Positions 23,188 to 31,647 of a DNA stretch of 64,000 nt are shown here, piece after piece. The first letter of the stretch is position 1; the number at the start of each line of letters is the position of its first letter. The notes under the pieces were generated by a model. The model searched no databases. It saw only the letters and a program-made list of their open reading frames with translations, and was not told the DNA's origin. The stretch is from JALZEG01 sp035942255 (GTDB lineage: Bacteria > Actinomycetota > CADDZG01 > WHSQ01): NCBI GenBank assembly GCA_035942255.1, contig DASZDG010000071.1, positions 38,818 to 102,817 of the forward strand, in the 5' to 3' direction. The position numbers and the translations under genes are program-made.

Positions 23188-25083
23188 TTAGGTGTGCTGG
23201 TGGCGCCGGATGATCGACTGTGCCCGCAGACAGTGATGATCTCCGATAGTCGCCTCGGGGACCACTGCCCGGTAGCGTCCGGCGCGATCTACCAGCGGGG
23301 TGCGATAGCCCCCGTCCGGCGTCGTGGTGACGGTCCAGTTCGTTCGCCATCCATCGGTCCTCTTGCGCTGGATTCGGACCAGGACCTCATCCAGACACGT
23401 GGTGGAACCGTCGGCGACGCTCACGCGTCCGACCGCGAGGAGATGCCCGTCCAGACGTAGACCCACGGAAGTGGCGTGATCGACAGGCCCGCGCGGTCCT
23501 CCGCCCGGCGGAGGCAGGGGACCCGCGCTCTCGGAGAACTTCGTCGACACATCGAGCGCTCCGCCGTTGTTCCATCCCAGGGATGAAAGGCCGACCGTGT
23601 AGGTCGTCCCGGCCTTAAGTGGCATCTCGTGGAGCCCGTCGGCACCGTAGGGGCTGTCGATCCAGCCGTAGTCGAAGCCGCAACGGATCTCGTTGGAGCT
23701 GCCGGGCGCTCCCTCGTAGATGGCGTAAACGATCTCGTAATCGCTCCCCAGCGTCGTGAAGCTGAACCACCCGTCCTTCGACGGCGTGACCTCGTACCAG
23801 ACGCTGTTCGTCGGGCGGTCGCCGGTGCAGCTGACGATCGGCTCGGAGGCGCTCACCGTGGCGAGATCCGTATAGACGCTGTGCGTGAACGTTCCCGGAT
23901 CTTGGATCGTGATCGCGCCGGCGGGGTCGTCGTTCGGGGGCGGGTCCCATGCCGGCGTCTCGATCGTCACGTCGAACCCATTGACCGGATCCCCCGCGCC
24001 GACGGCAATCGAGATGCCGTTCTCTTGATCGACGAAAGTGTCACCGGTGAGCCAGTTCCCCGACCCCGCATCGTTGGAGTCATCCGGCTGGTGCCTTATC
24101 CACACGTGGTCCTCCACTGTGTCGATGTAGTGGATGAGGACACCTTCACGGAGCAGACCCTCGTCGTATCCAACCTGACGACGGGCCTCGATGGTGTAGA
24201 AGCGGGTGCTCGACCCGCGGATCGGCACCTTTGCGATCAGCACACCCGAGGGTGCCGGGTCGGATACCGAGCGCAGTCTGATTGTCTGGCGCTGTTGGGG
24301 GCCGGCAACGTAGGTGTGCTCCACTGTGATCCATCCCGCGGTCAGCTTCCTGTACGCGCTCGGATGAACGGGGATGCAGGGCAGCCAGTTCGTGTTGCAG
24401 CCGAACGAGATGCTGCCCATGACGTCCCACGAGGAGTCTCCGTCGCAGCACGGTCCGGTGCTCGAGTGTGCGCGCCAGTCGAATCCATGACCGATCTCGT
24501 GGGCCAAGATCCCCCATGGCTGTTCCTGCTCGGCCATCAATACACGTCCGTAGTTCTTCTCGACACCGTCCCGGCTGAGGACCAGGCGTCCCCCGTGGCC
24601 AAGATGACTAAGCGACCCGTTCAGCCAGAAGATGATCCCGTCGTAGGCGGGGAAATGGACGTCGGCGTCGGCCGCCGCCGTGCAGTCGTCTCTGATCTTG
24701 TCCCCGTTCGTGCGTCCGTCTTCGTGGAAGTAGTAGCCGCGGGGTTGGGGCATGTCGTACCAGCCGAAGACATCCTGGCCTTGGAGGTCCAACTTCCCCA
24801 ACGAGACCTCGCGCCAATAGTGGTTCTGACCGGGATATTCGGCCCCCATTAGCTCTTGGTAGTACTCCTTCGGGTGCGGAGTAGAGGGGTCGTCGCCGAA
24901 GCGGCAGAGCAAGGAGACGTATCTCTTGATTCCGGTGAAGGGGGCCCCGGGGGGTGGGGGTTTCTCGGGATTGGCCGACGCATCGAGCCCGGGGATCGAC
25001 GTGAGCGCGCCGAGCACGACCAGCCCGATCAACAGCACTCGAGCCCGCGTCCGCGAATGGAGTGGATGGATGGTTCTGGTCAC
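23188..25083 (-). CDS. Secreted M6-like metalloprotease
   Basis: A 631-residue exported peptidase. Signal peptide (RVLLIGLVVLGALTSIPG, cleavage near DASA). The zinc site HEIGHGFDWRAH around residues 194-205 has HExxH and a later His, followed by WDVMGS that supplies a Met-turn, as in immune-inhibitor-A-type (M6) peptidases. The N-terminal side has YYQELMGAEYPGQNHYWREVS, typical of the family. Further on there is a beta-sandwich domain (SVWYEVTPSKDGWFSFTT; TYTVGLSSLG) and a C-terminal module with two Cys. GTG 25083 is chosen over ATG 25119 because AAAGGGAAG lies 3-11 nt upstream of the GTG and nothing precedes the ATG. Confidence 0.85.
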   Translation of the reverse strand: MTRTIHPLHSRTRARVLLIGLVVLGALTSIPGLDASANPEKPPPPGAPFTGIKRYVSLLCRFGDDPSTPHPKEYYQELMGAEYPGQNHYWREVSLGKLDLQGQDVFGWYDMPQPRGYYFHEDGRTNGDKIRDDCTAAADADVHFPAYDGIIFWLNGSLSHLGHGGRLVLSRDGVEKNYGRVLMAEQEQPWGILAHEIGHGFDWRAHSSTGPCCDGDSSWDVMGSISFGCNTNWLPCIPVHPSAYRKLTAGWITVEHTYVAGPQQRQTIRLRSVSDPAPSGVLIAKVPIRGSSTRFYTIEARRQVGYDEGLLREGVLIHYIDTVEDHVWIRHQPDDSNDAGSGNWLTGDTFVDQENGISIAVGAGDPVNGFDVTIETPAWDPPPNDDPAGAITIQDPGTFTHSVYTDLATVSASEPIVSCTGDRPTNSVWYEVTPSKDGWFSFTTLGSDYEIVYAIYEGAPGSSNEIRCGFDYGWIDSPYGADGLHEMPLKAGTTYTVGLSSLGWNNGGALDVSTKFSESAGPLPPPGGGPRGPVDHATSVGLRLDGHLLAVGRVSVADGSTTCLDEVLVRIQRKRTDGWRTNWTVTTTPDGGYRTPLVDRAGRYRAVVPEATIGDHHCLRAQSIIRRHQHT

Positions 25084-25226
25084 CGCTTCCCTTTCGTCCC
25101 CATACGGAGGAAACCGCATGATTTGCCGGCGGTCTCTACGTATTTTGCTCGGCCTGCAGGGGTTGCGGCGGGGCGCGGGAAAAGTCGGGTGGCAGCAACC
25201 AAGGCTTACCTCGCAGTGCGTTCTCG

Positions 25227-25270
25227 TGGGCGGTGACGGGTTCGAACCGCCGACCCCTGCGTTGTAAGCG
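25227..25270 (-). tRNA. Displaced 3' half of a tRNA-Val(TAC) gene
   Basis: On the minus strand this 44-nt piece holds the anticodon loop CTTACAA with its 3' stem strand CGCAG, the variable loop, a complete T arm with TTCGAAC loop, the 3' acceptor strand ACCGCCC and discriminator A; CCA is not encoded. The 5' half is missing here: upstream bases (CCTCTAGTTCT on the minus strand) do not fit a tRNA. The matching 5' half lies at 31669-31707. Its 3' stem CGCAG is the complement of the CTGCG found there, not of the intact tRNA's CTCGG. Confidence 0.85.
25260..25270. repeat. Left attachment core (attL), 11-bp direct repeat
   Basis: CGTTGTAAGCG, identical to 31669-31679. In tRNA terms it is the 7-nt anticodon loop plus two base pairs on each side. 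Flanks differ immediately on both sides (G versus T; A versus C), so the exact repeat is 11 bp, as expected for a crossover core. Confidence 0.75.
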
Positions 25271-25404
25271 AGAACTAGAGGAAGCGTCCGGCCAGGGCAA
25301 ATACACGTTTACGCAGTTCAGCCGTCTGAATTCGCCTCCCTCAACGTTGCCGTCGATTGCGGTGGATTGTGTCGACCCGCGGTCCCACCGCGGTCCCAGG
25401 GATG

Positions 25405-25950
25405 TCACAGTGCTTTCGTCGCCCCACAGATACCGCAGTAAGCGTACTTGCCAGAAATCATCCTGATCCAGCGATGTTCACTCCGAAAGCGGCAGCCTTC
25501 AATCTCATCGATTGTGACGCTGTCCCGGTCGATGTTGATCGGCAAACTGTTGGTCTTCCACGTTTCGGGCCCGCGGTAGCCATGGAACCACGGAATCCCG
25601 GCCACTGTCTTGGGCAGTGGTTCCTGTTGGGTAGCATCCGTCATCGCCGACTCGAATGCCAATGCCCTCTGTCGATCGCGCAGGAGGCGCTTAGGCACCA
25701 AGTTGCCTTCAATCTTGACGACCATGCCTGTTCGGGTTCCTTCCGGGAGAAAGTCTTTGAATCGAGCCATTAAGCCGACTACATCGTCTTCAAGGAACTC
25801 CGCTGCGACGTCCAGAACGTCGAGCGGCACCATCGCCCGTTCGAAGGACGTCGGTGAGTCCAGTGACCAATAGCTAAATCCTTCTTTGTCCGTCATCACG
25901 CCCAGGTAAAAGGCACCTGGATCGTAGTAATCACCGTGCTCCACGGTCAT
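25405..25950 (-). CDS. Island protein with C-terminal zinc-ribbon-like motif, function unknown
   Basis: A 181-residue soluble protein, not recognised. The C-terminus has a probable zinc-binding arrangement GCRFRSEHRW followed about 12 residues later by YCGICGATK (C-x-H...C-x2-C). A central basic patch LVPKRLLRDRQRAL could bind nucleic acid. The ATG at 25950 is preferred over a TTG at 25980 because AGGGGGGC lies directly upstream. It lies 56 bp downstream of the HerA-like ATPase gene on the same strand and is probably cotranscribed with it. The DNA is visibly less GC-rich than the surrounding chromosome. Confidence 0.65.
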   Translation of the reverse strand: MTVEHGDYYDPGAFYLGVMTDKEGFSYWSLDSPTSFERAMVPLDVLDVAAEFLEDDVVGLMARFKDFLPEGTRTGMVVKIEGNLVPKRLLRDRQRALAFESAMTDATQQEPLPKTVAGIPWFHGYRGPETWKTNSLPINIDRDSVTIDEIEGCRFRSEHRWIRMISGKYAYCGICGATKAL

Positions 25951-26006
25951 GCCCCCCTGTACGTTAGTAATGGCTGGCAAGGGCTGCGGGAGCGGTTGCC
26001 GATCGC

Positions 26007-27947
26007 CTACCGGACAACAACTTCAGCATCGCTAATACGTACGATTAGTGGGCGAGAGGAGGTGAGACCTCTTCCCATCACAACCGCCGTCTGCTGTGGC
26101 AAGTTCGGAATCCCTTTGGCGAGAGCAGAGCCGCAGATCCCCTCGAGGTAATCCAGCCCCGTCTGGTCGAAAGCCTGGAAGGCGAAGACCGTGTTGCATT
26201 GGCTGAGGGCCGACTTCGTAACCATTGCCGTTCTCTGCGAGATGAGGACAAAGCCGAGGCCGAACTTCCGACTCTCCATGATGATCCTCGACGTCGCCTG
26301 GGATTCGGCCTTCAGTTTACATTCATCGATTACGAACGTTTCCGGCACGAAGTTCTGAGCTTCCTCAAACATCAAAACCAGGCGCGCGCGGTCGTCTTCA
26401 CCCAGCTTAGGCTGTGCCTTCGCCCACTTGAAGAGATTCTCAGCCAGAGCCTTCCCCTCGGTGATAGTGACCTTCGAGGTGTCCGGGCGGTACACCGCGA
26501 GCGGCTTTCCGGAGTCGAGGAAGGGCTTCGTCGTATCGAAAGTTATCTCCTCGGCCTCCTCGGCCTTAAAGCGAGTTGAGTACTGGCCGGTGGTATCGAC
26601 GCAGATGACCCTGGTCCCCCCGGCGGCGAGGCTCTTCGCTAGAGCGAAACTCAGATGGGTCTTACCCGTTCCCGTAACCCCCAAGATCGCGGCGTGGTGG
26701 AGCGAGAGCTCTCTGAGGTCGAGACGCGCCGGGAAAGTCGATCCCGGGATTGTTCCGATCTCGGTCTGACCGTCCGCGAGAGGGGCGATATCAGCACCCA
26801 CCGCCTTCCCTCCGAACACAAGATCGGTCGCGCCAGGACTGCGGGTGTCTACTTGGAACGCGGACCGCGTCCCGTTCCACTGACCGACCTGATGGGCACT
26901 CGCGATCACGGCCCGATGGCTATCGCCACCCCACGCGACGCGCTCAACGGAGGCTTCAGCCACCTGCCAAAAGAGTCGGGAGTCGCCTCGAAGGGTCCAG
27001 ATGAGATCGCCAACTTCAACATCTTGTCCGGGTAACAGCTCAACACGAAGCTCTTCGATCGACGACTTCTCGGAGACCGTCCCGAAGATTATTGGACCTT
27101 GATCGGCAAGTTCGGCTACAGCCCGCTCAATCACAGAGCTCTGATCACCCGTGGCCCCGGGGACGACGCGCAGCTTGCTGATGTCCCCTTCAAAAAGTGC
27201 TGAGCTAACGGTGGGGGTGAAGACGCGCACGGCAGCTCGGCCCTCGAAGACCGTCGGTGCTGCCACCAATCCGGCCTCGGATTTCCCCGACCCCTCGACG
27301 GAGACGACATCGCCGACGGAAAGAGCCGAGACGCCCGCCCCCATCACGACGAGCTCATGAGGTGGGAACAGACGCACTGAATAGAGATCTTCCCCACGGA
27401 CGCGGCCACCACGGAGCTCACTAATCAGTTCGTGAGGCGGCAGTTTTGTCACCGCCAAGAGGAAGAGGACCGTAACCGCCGAGATGGCCCAAGGCCTGCC
27501 GAACGCAACGTTGTTAACAATCAACGACACGGAGAGTGCGCCGGTGAGCAGGAAGTGCCACCCGCCGAGCGTCGTACCAATTCTTTGGAGAACGGCCGCT
27601 AGTCGCTCGTGTCGACCTGGGGTGGGCTGACCCTTCAAGACGAACGACACAATCAAGAGAAGAAGAGCTGAGGACGCGATCACGACCAACAGCACCGGGA
27701 GCCCGGGCTCCTCAAATCCGATGGCTACTGCGCCCAGGATGGCCAATAAAGAGTTGGCAACCGCCGGTCCCGCGCCCGAGAAGAAAGGCTCGAACAGCAA
27801 CGCGGAGACCGAGAGGACCACCACGATCTCGAGCCATCGCCCCTGTGGTTCGGCGAATCCAGCCGGTGCGCCCGAGATCAGAGCGGCGGAGATCGCGCCA
27901 CCCACGGCGATCACGAGGTAGGCGACGCGCCAGCTACGGTCGTTCAT
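26007..27947 (-). CDS. Membrane-anchored HerA/FtsK-type ATPase
   Basis: A 646-residue protein. The N-terminal about 170 residues hold five to six hydrophobic helices (VAYLVIAVGGAISAALIS, IVVVLSVSALLFEPFF, LLVVIASSALLLLIVSFVL, AISAVTVLFLLAV). A beta-barrel-like middle (residues about 190-400, HAS-barrel-like) leads to the P-loop ATPase: Walker A GVTGTGKTH near 422, Walker B LVLMFEEAQNF near 522, and SRKFGLGFVLISQR near 565, the sensor block characteristic of HerA helicases (DUF87). HerA-type hexamers translocate DNA, usually with a nuclease partner such as NurA or in phage-defence pairs (with SIR2, DUF4297). The membrane domain is unusual for HerA. ATG 27947 has GGAG at 7 nt spacing. No nurA is present; the divergent large gene is a candidate partner. 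Confidence 0.8.
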   Translation of the reverse strand: MNDRSWRVAYLVIAVGGAISAALISGAPAGFAEPQGRWLEIVVVLSVSALLFEPFFSGAGPAVANSLLAILGAVAIGFEEPGLPVLLVVIASSALLLLIVSFVLKGQPTPGRHERLAAVLQRIGTTLGGWHFLLTGALSVSLIVNNVAFGRPWAISAVTVLFLLAVTKLPPHELISELRGGRVRGEDLYSVRLFPPHELVVMGAGVSALSVGDVVSVEGSGKSEAGLVAAPTVFEGRAAVRVFTPTVSSALFEGDISKLRVVPGATGDQSSVIERAVAELADQGPIIFGTVSEKSSIEELRVELLPGQDVEVGDLIWTLRGDSRLFWQVAEASVERVAWGGDSHRAVIASAHQVGQWNGTRSAFQVDTRSPGATDLVFGGKAVGADIAPLADGQTEIGTIPGSTFPARLDLRELSLHHAAILGVTGTGKTHLSFALAKSLAAGGTRVICVDTTGQYSTRFKAEEAEEITFDTTKPFLDSGKPLAVYRPDTSKVTITEGKALAENLFKWAKAQPKLGEDDRARLVLMFEEAQNFVPETFVIDECKLKAESQATSRIIMESRKFGLGFVLISQRTAMVTKSALSQCNTVFAFQAFDQTGLDYLEGICGSALAKGIPNLPQQTAVVMGRGLTSSRPLIVRISDAEVVVR

Positions 27948-28166
27948 CAATCCACTCCGTGGGCTGTCACGCTCGGGTTATCCCCCTGGCGCATCGCCCC
28001 AACCTACGATTTCCGCGATCGACTCGCTGGGCCTCCCGGCCTACGAAGGCGCGACTTTTCGAGGCCTCGTTTCAATCCAGGACGCGTCCGAGCGCATAGC
28101 AGACGTGCCGGCGCGATGACAGGAATGATGCCGTCCCCTCGTGGAGCGCCTTGCCGCCGCCCCAGC

Positions 28167-28172
28167 TATCCT
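28167..28172 (+). promoter_or_regulatory. Possible -10 element of a leaderless promoter (winged-helix gene)
   Basis: TATCCT ends 7 nt before the GTG at 28180. The 232-bp region between the divergent HerA-like gene and this point shows no other clear promoter. Confidence 0.35.
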
Positions 28173-28179
28173 CGCGACT

Positions 28180-28488
28180 GTGAGTTGGTTAGAGCGCGAG
28201 ATTCCGATCCTTGAGGCAGTTCGCGAAACCGAGGAGTCCGGACTTGCTCCGTTCAACATCGACTCGAGTTTGATCAGCCGGCGAACGGGGATTGACTACG
28301 ACGTCACGTGTCAGACCCTCCGTCGCTTAGCGAGGGCGGGGTACATAGACGTCAGAGACACAAGTACCCATAGCGGAATCTCGTATCACAGCATCGCGTT
28401 GACCGAGCGAGGCCTCAGGACGGTCGGGGTCTGGCCTCCAGAGAATCCATTCGACTCCCTGAGTTCACTCCTTGAACAAGCTATTTAG
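28180..28488 (+). CDS. Winged-helix DNA-binding protein of the island
   Basis: About 102 residues (115 if GTG 28141 is used). The middle reads SLISRRTGIDYDVTCQTLRRLARAGYIDV, a recognisable helix-turn-helix with wing, followed by HSIALTERGLRTVGVWPP, as in MarR/PadR-like winged helices in which the final segment packs on the wing. No ribosome site precedes either GTG; 28180 is preferred because TATCCT stands 7 nt upstream. It is divergent from the HerA-like operon and heads the rightward gene set, so it may regulate both (inference). Confidence 0.65.
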   Translation: MSWLEREIPILEAVRETEESGLAPFNIDSSLISRRTGIDYDVTCQTLRRLARAGYIDVRDTSTHSGISYHSIALTERGLRTVGVWPPENPFDSLSSLLEQAI

Positions 28489-28612
28489 CGCTGAGAAAGA
28501 CCACGACCGAAGGGGCCGGCTCCAGAATTTACTCGGCTCGCTCGCGGATGTCGGTAAGGACGCGGCCAGTGCACTTCTGGCAGCGTGGATGAAGCACCAA
28601 GCTGGACTCTGA
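28472..28612 (+). CDS. Possible 46-residue helical peptide
   Basis: A TTG-initiated frame that overlaps the end of the winged-helix gene by 17 nt. The translation begins LNKLFSAEKDHDRRG and contains LLGSLADVGKDAASALLAAW, a plausible amphipathic helix, before a TGA at 28610-28612. The overlap would permit translational coupling. Codon use matches the neighbours. There is no homology to lean on and the start codon is weak, so this is tentative; it occupies what would otherwise be a gap. Confidence 0.35.
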   Translation: MNKLFSAEKDHDRRGRLQNLLGSLADVGKDAASALLAAWMKHQAGL

Positions 28613-28875
28613 AACCCGCGTAGCCGAGCGCTCAAAGCCTCGGCCATTTCTCCCGCCTATCTGGGACGAGCGCAACGGCCTCCTGCTCACGACTGCTAGC
28701 GAGCGTCGAGCTCACAAGCGCGTTGGAACTCGCGGTCCCGGGGACAAGGTCTTAGGCGATCGGCGGGTTGGCAATCAGGAGGTCCCCACACGCCACACCA
28801 CATTCTTCTCAACGCCGGAGCCGAGGGCGTCCCGTAAGTATACTTTTCGGTAAGTCTCTCGCAAAGGAGCCGGGT
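28613..28875 (+). promoter_or_regulatory. Intergenic region with candidate -10 (TATACT)
   Basis: This 263-bp gap holds TATACT at 28839-28844, five of six bases of the consensus -10, 31 nt before the start at 28876, but no convincing -35 at 16-18 bp. No RNA gene or ORF that I can support lies here. Confidence 0.3.
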
Positions 28876-30555
28876 ATGGCCGCACCTTCCCGACCGGGAT
28901 GGACAACCGAAATATCCGTGCTCTTGAAATCGCTCGCACTCCACCGGTCGATGCTTGAGGCGGCGCATCAAGACGCGAAGCGCCTAGCCGAGTTCTCTCT
29001 CTCCGCAGCCTATGTCGTCGACTACCAGCTACTCCACCGGTACATGTTCCCCCTAGAAGGCAAACCCGAGTGGATAGCGGAGCTCGACTACCTCTTCGAC
29101 GACCCCAAGACGAGCTTTTTCGTGGGGACGGGCACCCTGCTCGAAATCCTTCACCGAGTCCGTAAGTCGACCGGTATAGACCTCACCGCTGTTCAGGTTC
29201 CAGACTACGACCTATACGCTTCCTTCATCCAGGGGGCGATGGTAAAGCTGAGCGACACGACGGTTGGAGACGCGATCACTCGCGCTCTAACGCGCCTCCA
29301 CGATCTAATCAATCGACCACACTTCTCGTACGTTCCCGACGTCTCTCCCATTGACAACCCGGACGTAGAGGCGGCCTTTCTTACTGCCTTCGATATCTTT
29401 CAGAGGATAAGACCTGGCAAGTATTTCCCGAACATCGCGGACGCGCTCAACTTCGCCGACGTAGTGAAGGTGCGAAAGACGAATGAAGATGTAAATGTCT
29501 TCCCCTACTACCTCACCGATACGATTCCGCTATTGAACGAGACTGTTTGGGCGCACGATCCCGTTGTGGAAGCTTGGGGATTCGAGGCGACAATAACCAG
29601 GACGCCGCTCGCGGCGATCTACAGCAAGATTCTTCTAGAACTCGAATCAAATCCGGCCTCGGCCGCCGAGTACGCGCTACGCCTCATACTTCGCGCCGGA
29701 ACGTCTGAGTTTAATTTGCGGTCGTCGGATAAGTACCGCTCAGTCATCAGTGAACGCTCTGAAACGTTTCTCGCGGAGCGCCAACCGGAAGGGGCACCCT
29801 CCGAGATAGTGAAACAGCTCCGACACCTATCCGATTTCGTGAGCGATCCGCTTATTTCCCGAGCTCAGGACCTGTACGACGCGTCGCGACTCGCGGAAAC
29901 TAACTGGGAAGCGGTGCGTGAAGGCACCGCGCCGGCCGTCGAGCCGACTCGGAGGGTATTCGACTTGGTGATTGCTATCTCTGGGTCGCTCTCGGAGAAG
30001 CTTCGGAGAGGGGCCGCATTTCACGACGTGTGGCGCAACGTCGTGAAAGTAACAGTCGATACTGACAGTCCCGGACGGTCCACCGCTCGATACTGCGAGA
30101 CAGTGAAATCCCGGAGGGCCTACCTGGAGGCGGAGTTCTACCTTGAGGAGAAGTTTTGGATCTTTAGGTGGCCGACGGCGCTCAACCTGGAGCAGATCCT
30201 CGATCGGTTCATCTTGACGCTCGCGAGAGAGGATGCAGAGGCCGCCGTCCTACACGTCGGTCTTAGCGACCAAGTTCAGGCGTTCAACGCAAAGTTCCCG
30301 GTGACTCTGGACGATCTCAAGAGCGCTTTGGGCGACGCGTCGATCTACTGGATTCGCTTCAGTCACCACAGCATCGACCTGTATGCCGATATCGTAATGA
30401 CGAGCGAAGCAAACCCCATTGTCGGTGTTTTCAAACGCGATCCAGATATCGAACAACTTCTTGACCTGTACGAAGCAACATCCTCACGCTTCCTGTTTCG
30501 TTCTTGGTTGCGAGAGATGTTTGAAGACGCTATATCGGCGACCAAGGGGACGTAG
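28876..30555 (+). CDS. Large island protein with possible N-terminal PIN-like nuclease domain
   Basis: A 559-residue soluble protein, not recognised as a whole. The start at 28876 is set by AAAGGAGC 6-13 nt upstream. In the first 220 residues acidic residues are placed as in PIN-like nucleases: Asp49 in AAYVVDYQLLHRYM after a hydrophobic strand, Glu90 in FFVGTGTLLEILHRV, Asp189/Asp195 in NIADALNFADV, and Asp215 in PYYLTDTIPLL. That pattern is suggestive, not proof. The rest is mixed alpha/beta, including WRNVVKVTVDTD and IYWIRFSHHSIDLYADIVM. It is the longest gene of the rightward island operon; its stop abuts the next ATG. A nuclease partner for the HerA-like ATPase is one reading. Confidence 0.6.
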   Translation: MAAPSRPGWTTEISVLLKSLALHRSMLEAAHQDAKRLAEFSLSAAYVVDYQLLHRYMFPLEGKPEWIAELDYLFDDPKTSFFVGTGTLLEILHRVRKSTGIDLTAVQVPDYDLYASFIQGAMVKLSDTTVGDAITRALTRLHDLINRPHFSYVPDVSPIDNPDVEAAFLTAFDIFQRIRPGKYFPNIADALNFADVVKVRKTNEDVNVFPYYLTDTIPLLNETVWAHDPVVEAWGFEATITRTPLAAIYSKILLELESNPASAAEYALRLILRAGTSEFNLRSSDKYRSVISERSETFLAERQPEGAPSEIVKQLRHLSDFVSDPLISRAQDLYDASRLAETNWEAVREGTAPAVEPTRRVFDLVIAISGSLSEKLRRGAAFHDVWRNVVKVTVDTDSPGRSTARYCETVKSRRAYLEAEFYLEEKFWIFRWPTALNLEQILDRFILTLAREDAEAAVLHVGLSDQVQAFNAKFPVTLDDLKSALGDASIYWIRFSHHSIDLYADIVMTSEANPIVGVFKRDPDIEQLLDLYEATSSRFLFRSWLREMFEDAISATKGT

Positions 30556-31020
30556 ATGCTGGAAGAACGAATCGCAGCGCCCGCGGATGAGGTAATGGAA
30601 CGAGCCGTAAAACGCTGCAGAACCGACCAGGCGATTGCCTGTTGGGCAGATCGTCGGAACATTGAAATCGCGCACTTCTATCACAGGGAGTCGCGACAAT
30701 TGTTTGTCCTCCACTTGGGGTCACGCAACTTCTCGCCCCACCCAGCGAGGTACGACCCTCAGGTGGAGGTCAAGAATGGCGATTACGAACCCGTGGGAGA
30801 AACGGTGCTCGATATTGTTCCTAGCTTCACGGTCATCGATGGAACAGCGACAATGGAGTCGATCGGCCAGATGCAGCCCTATGGAGGCACTGTCATCACT
30901 CGTGTCACTCTTACGTCGGCAAGCTCCCCGAGTCGGGAACGCAGTCCTCTCCCTGGTCAGATTGAATTCGAAAGCGTCATCGACCCAGACAGCTATACAT
31001 GTCCGTGCTGCTCCGCCTAG
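30556..31020 (+). CDS. Island protein of unknown function
   Basis: 154 residues, soluble. The ATG directly follows the stop of the large gene (0-nt gap), so translation is probably coupled. Visible features: an N-terminal helical, Cys-containing part (KRCRTDQAIACWADRRNIEIAHFYH), a central beta-rich stretch (VLDIVPSFTVIDGTATMESIG), and a CPCC cluster near the end (YTCPCCSA) that could bind metal. No family recognised. Confidence 0.55.
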   Translation: MLEERIAAPADEVMERAVKRCRTDQAIACWADRRNIEIAHFYHRESRQLFVLHLGSRNFSPHPARYDPQVEVKNGDYEPVGETVLDIVPSFTVIDGTATMESIGQMQPYGGTVITRVTLTSASSPSRERSPLPGQIEFESVIDPDSYTCPCCSA

Positions 31021-31391
31021 CGCCGTTCGTTGCGACCGCGTGGCTCTACTACGAGGGCTTCCAGCGAACGTTCGCGGCCGAGCGTAACGAGTCAAGCGAC
31101 ACTTGGGGGCTTGTCGGCCCACTTCTAGTTGCATCGCTCACGCCGTTGGCCGCCGCCGGGTCAAACTCCTCGAATGACAACCTCTTGATTGGGGCAGCTG
31201 TCATCTGCGTCGTGGCTGGCATCGTGTCGGCGAGCCTATTGCTGGATCGAGGTCTCTATTCGTTGAAGCGGCGCGTAGTGGTCCGTGGCTGGCGGCCGAA
31301 GGCGCTCGCGTGGCGTCATGTGCTTCTCGGACTCGGGCTCTTCCTTATCGGTCTTTCCGCGGGAGTATCGCTCTACGCTGGGAGCACATAG
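30999..31391 (+). CDS. Island membrane protein of unknown function
   Basis: 130 residues overlapping the previous gene by 22 nt in another frame, an arrangement consistent with coupling. Three to four hydrophobic segments are visible: LLRLAPFVATAWLYYEGF, LVGPLLVASLTPLAAAG, LIGAAVICVVAGIVSASLLL and VLLGLGLFLIGLSAGVSLYA; a basic loop (LKRRVVVRGWRPKALAWRH) lies before the last one. No domain recognised. As last gene of the operon it could anchor the complex at the membrane, as does the N-terminus of the HerA-like protein (inference). Confidence 0.6.
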   Translation: MSVLLRLAPFVATAWLYYEGFQRTFAAERNESSDTWGLVGPLLVASLTPLAAAGSNSSNDNLLIGAAVICVVAGIVSASLLLDRGLYSLKRRVVVRGWRPKALAWRHVLLGLGLFLIGLSAGVSLYAGST

Positions 31392-31575
31392 AGGGGCCGC
31401 TCTCGCGTCATCTGGTCGGACTTTCCAGCCGGCGGCTCGGGACCCTCAAGCGATTCCTGCGGACTCGCCCATCCGTCGACCCTGCCATGGGCAAGGATCG
31501 AGAATTGCTCGCTGGCTCGCGGTTCTGTCGCGGTCCTGAAGGGTCGGGGTCTACTTCGGCGGCGCAGTGTTCTCG

Positions 31576-31647
31576 TGGGCGGTGACGGGATCGAACCGCC
31601 GACCCCTCGGGTGTAAACCGAGTGCTCTCCCTCTGAGCTAACCGCCC
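31576..31647 (-). tRNA. tRNA-Val(TAC), intact
   Basis: A complete 72-nt cloverleaf on the minus strand: acceptor GGGCGGT/ACCGCCC, D arm GCTC-AGAGGGA-GAGC, anticodon stem CTCGG/CCGAG with loop TTTACAC (anticodon TAC, reads GUA and probably other Val codons), T arm with loop TTCGATC, discriminator A at 31576, CCA not encoded. It lies inside the island close to its right end and is a close paralog of the split tRNA, differing mainly in the anticodon stem. Confidence 0.93.

Noticed and set aside
28465..28647. 60-codon minus-strand frame in the island
   Set aside because: It lies antisense to the end of the winged-helix gene and the 46-residue frame; no ribosome site and unnatural composition.
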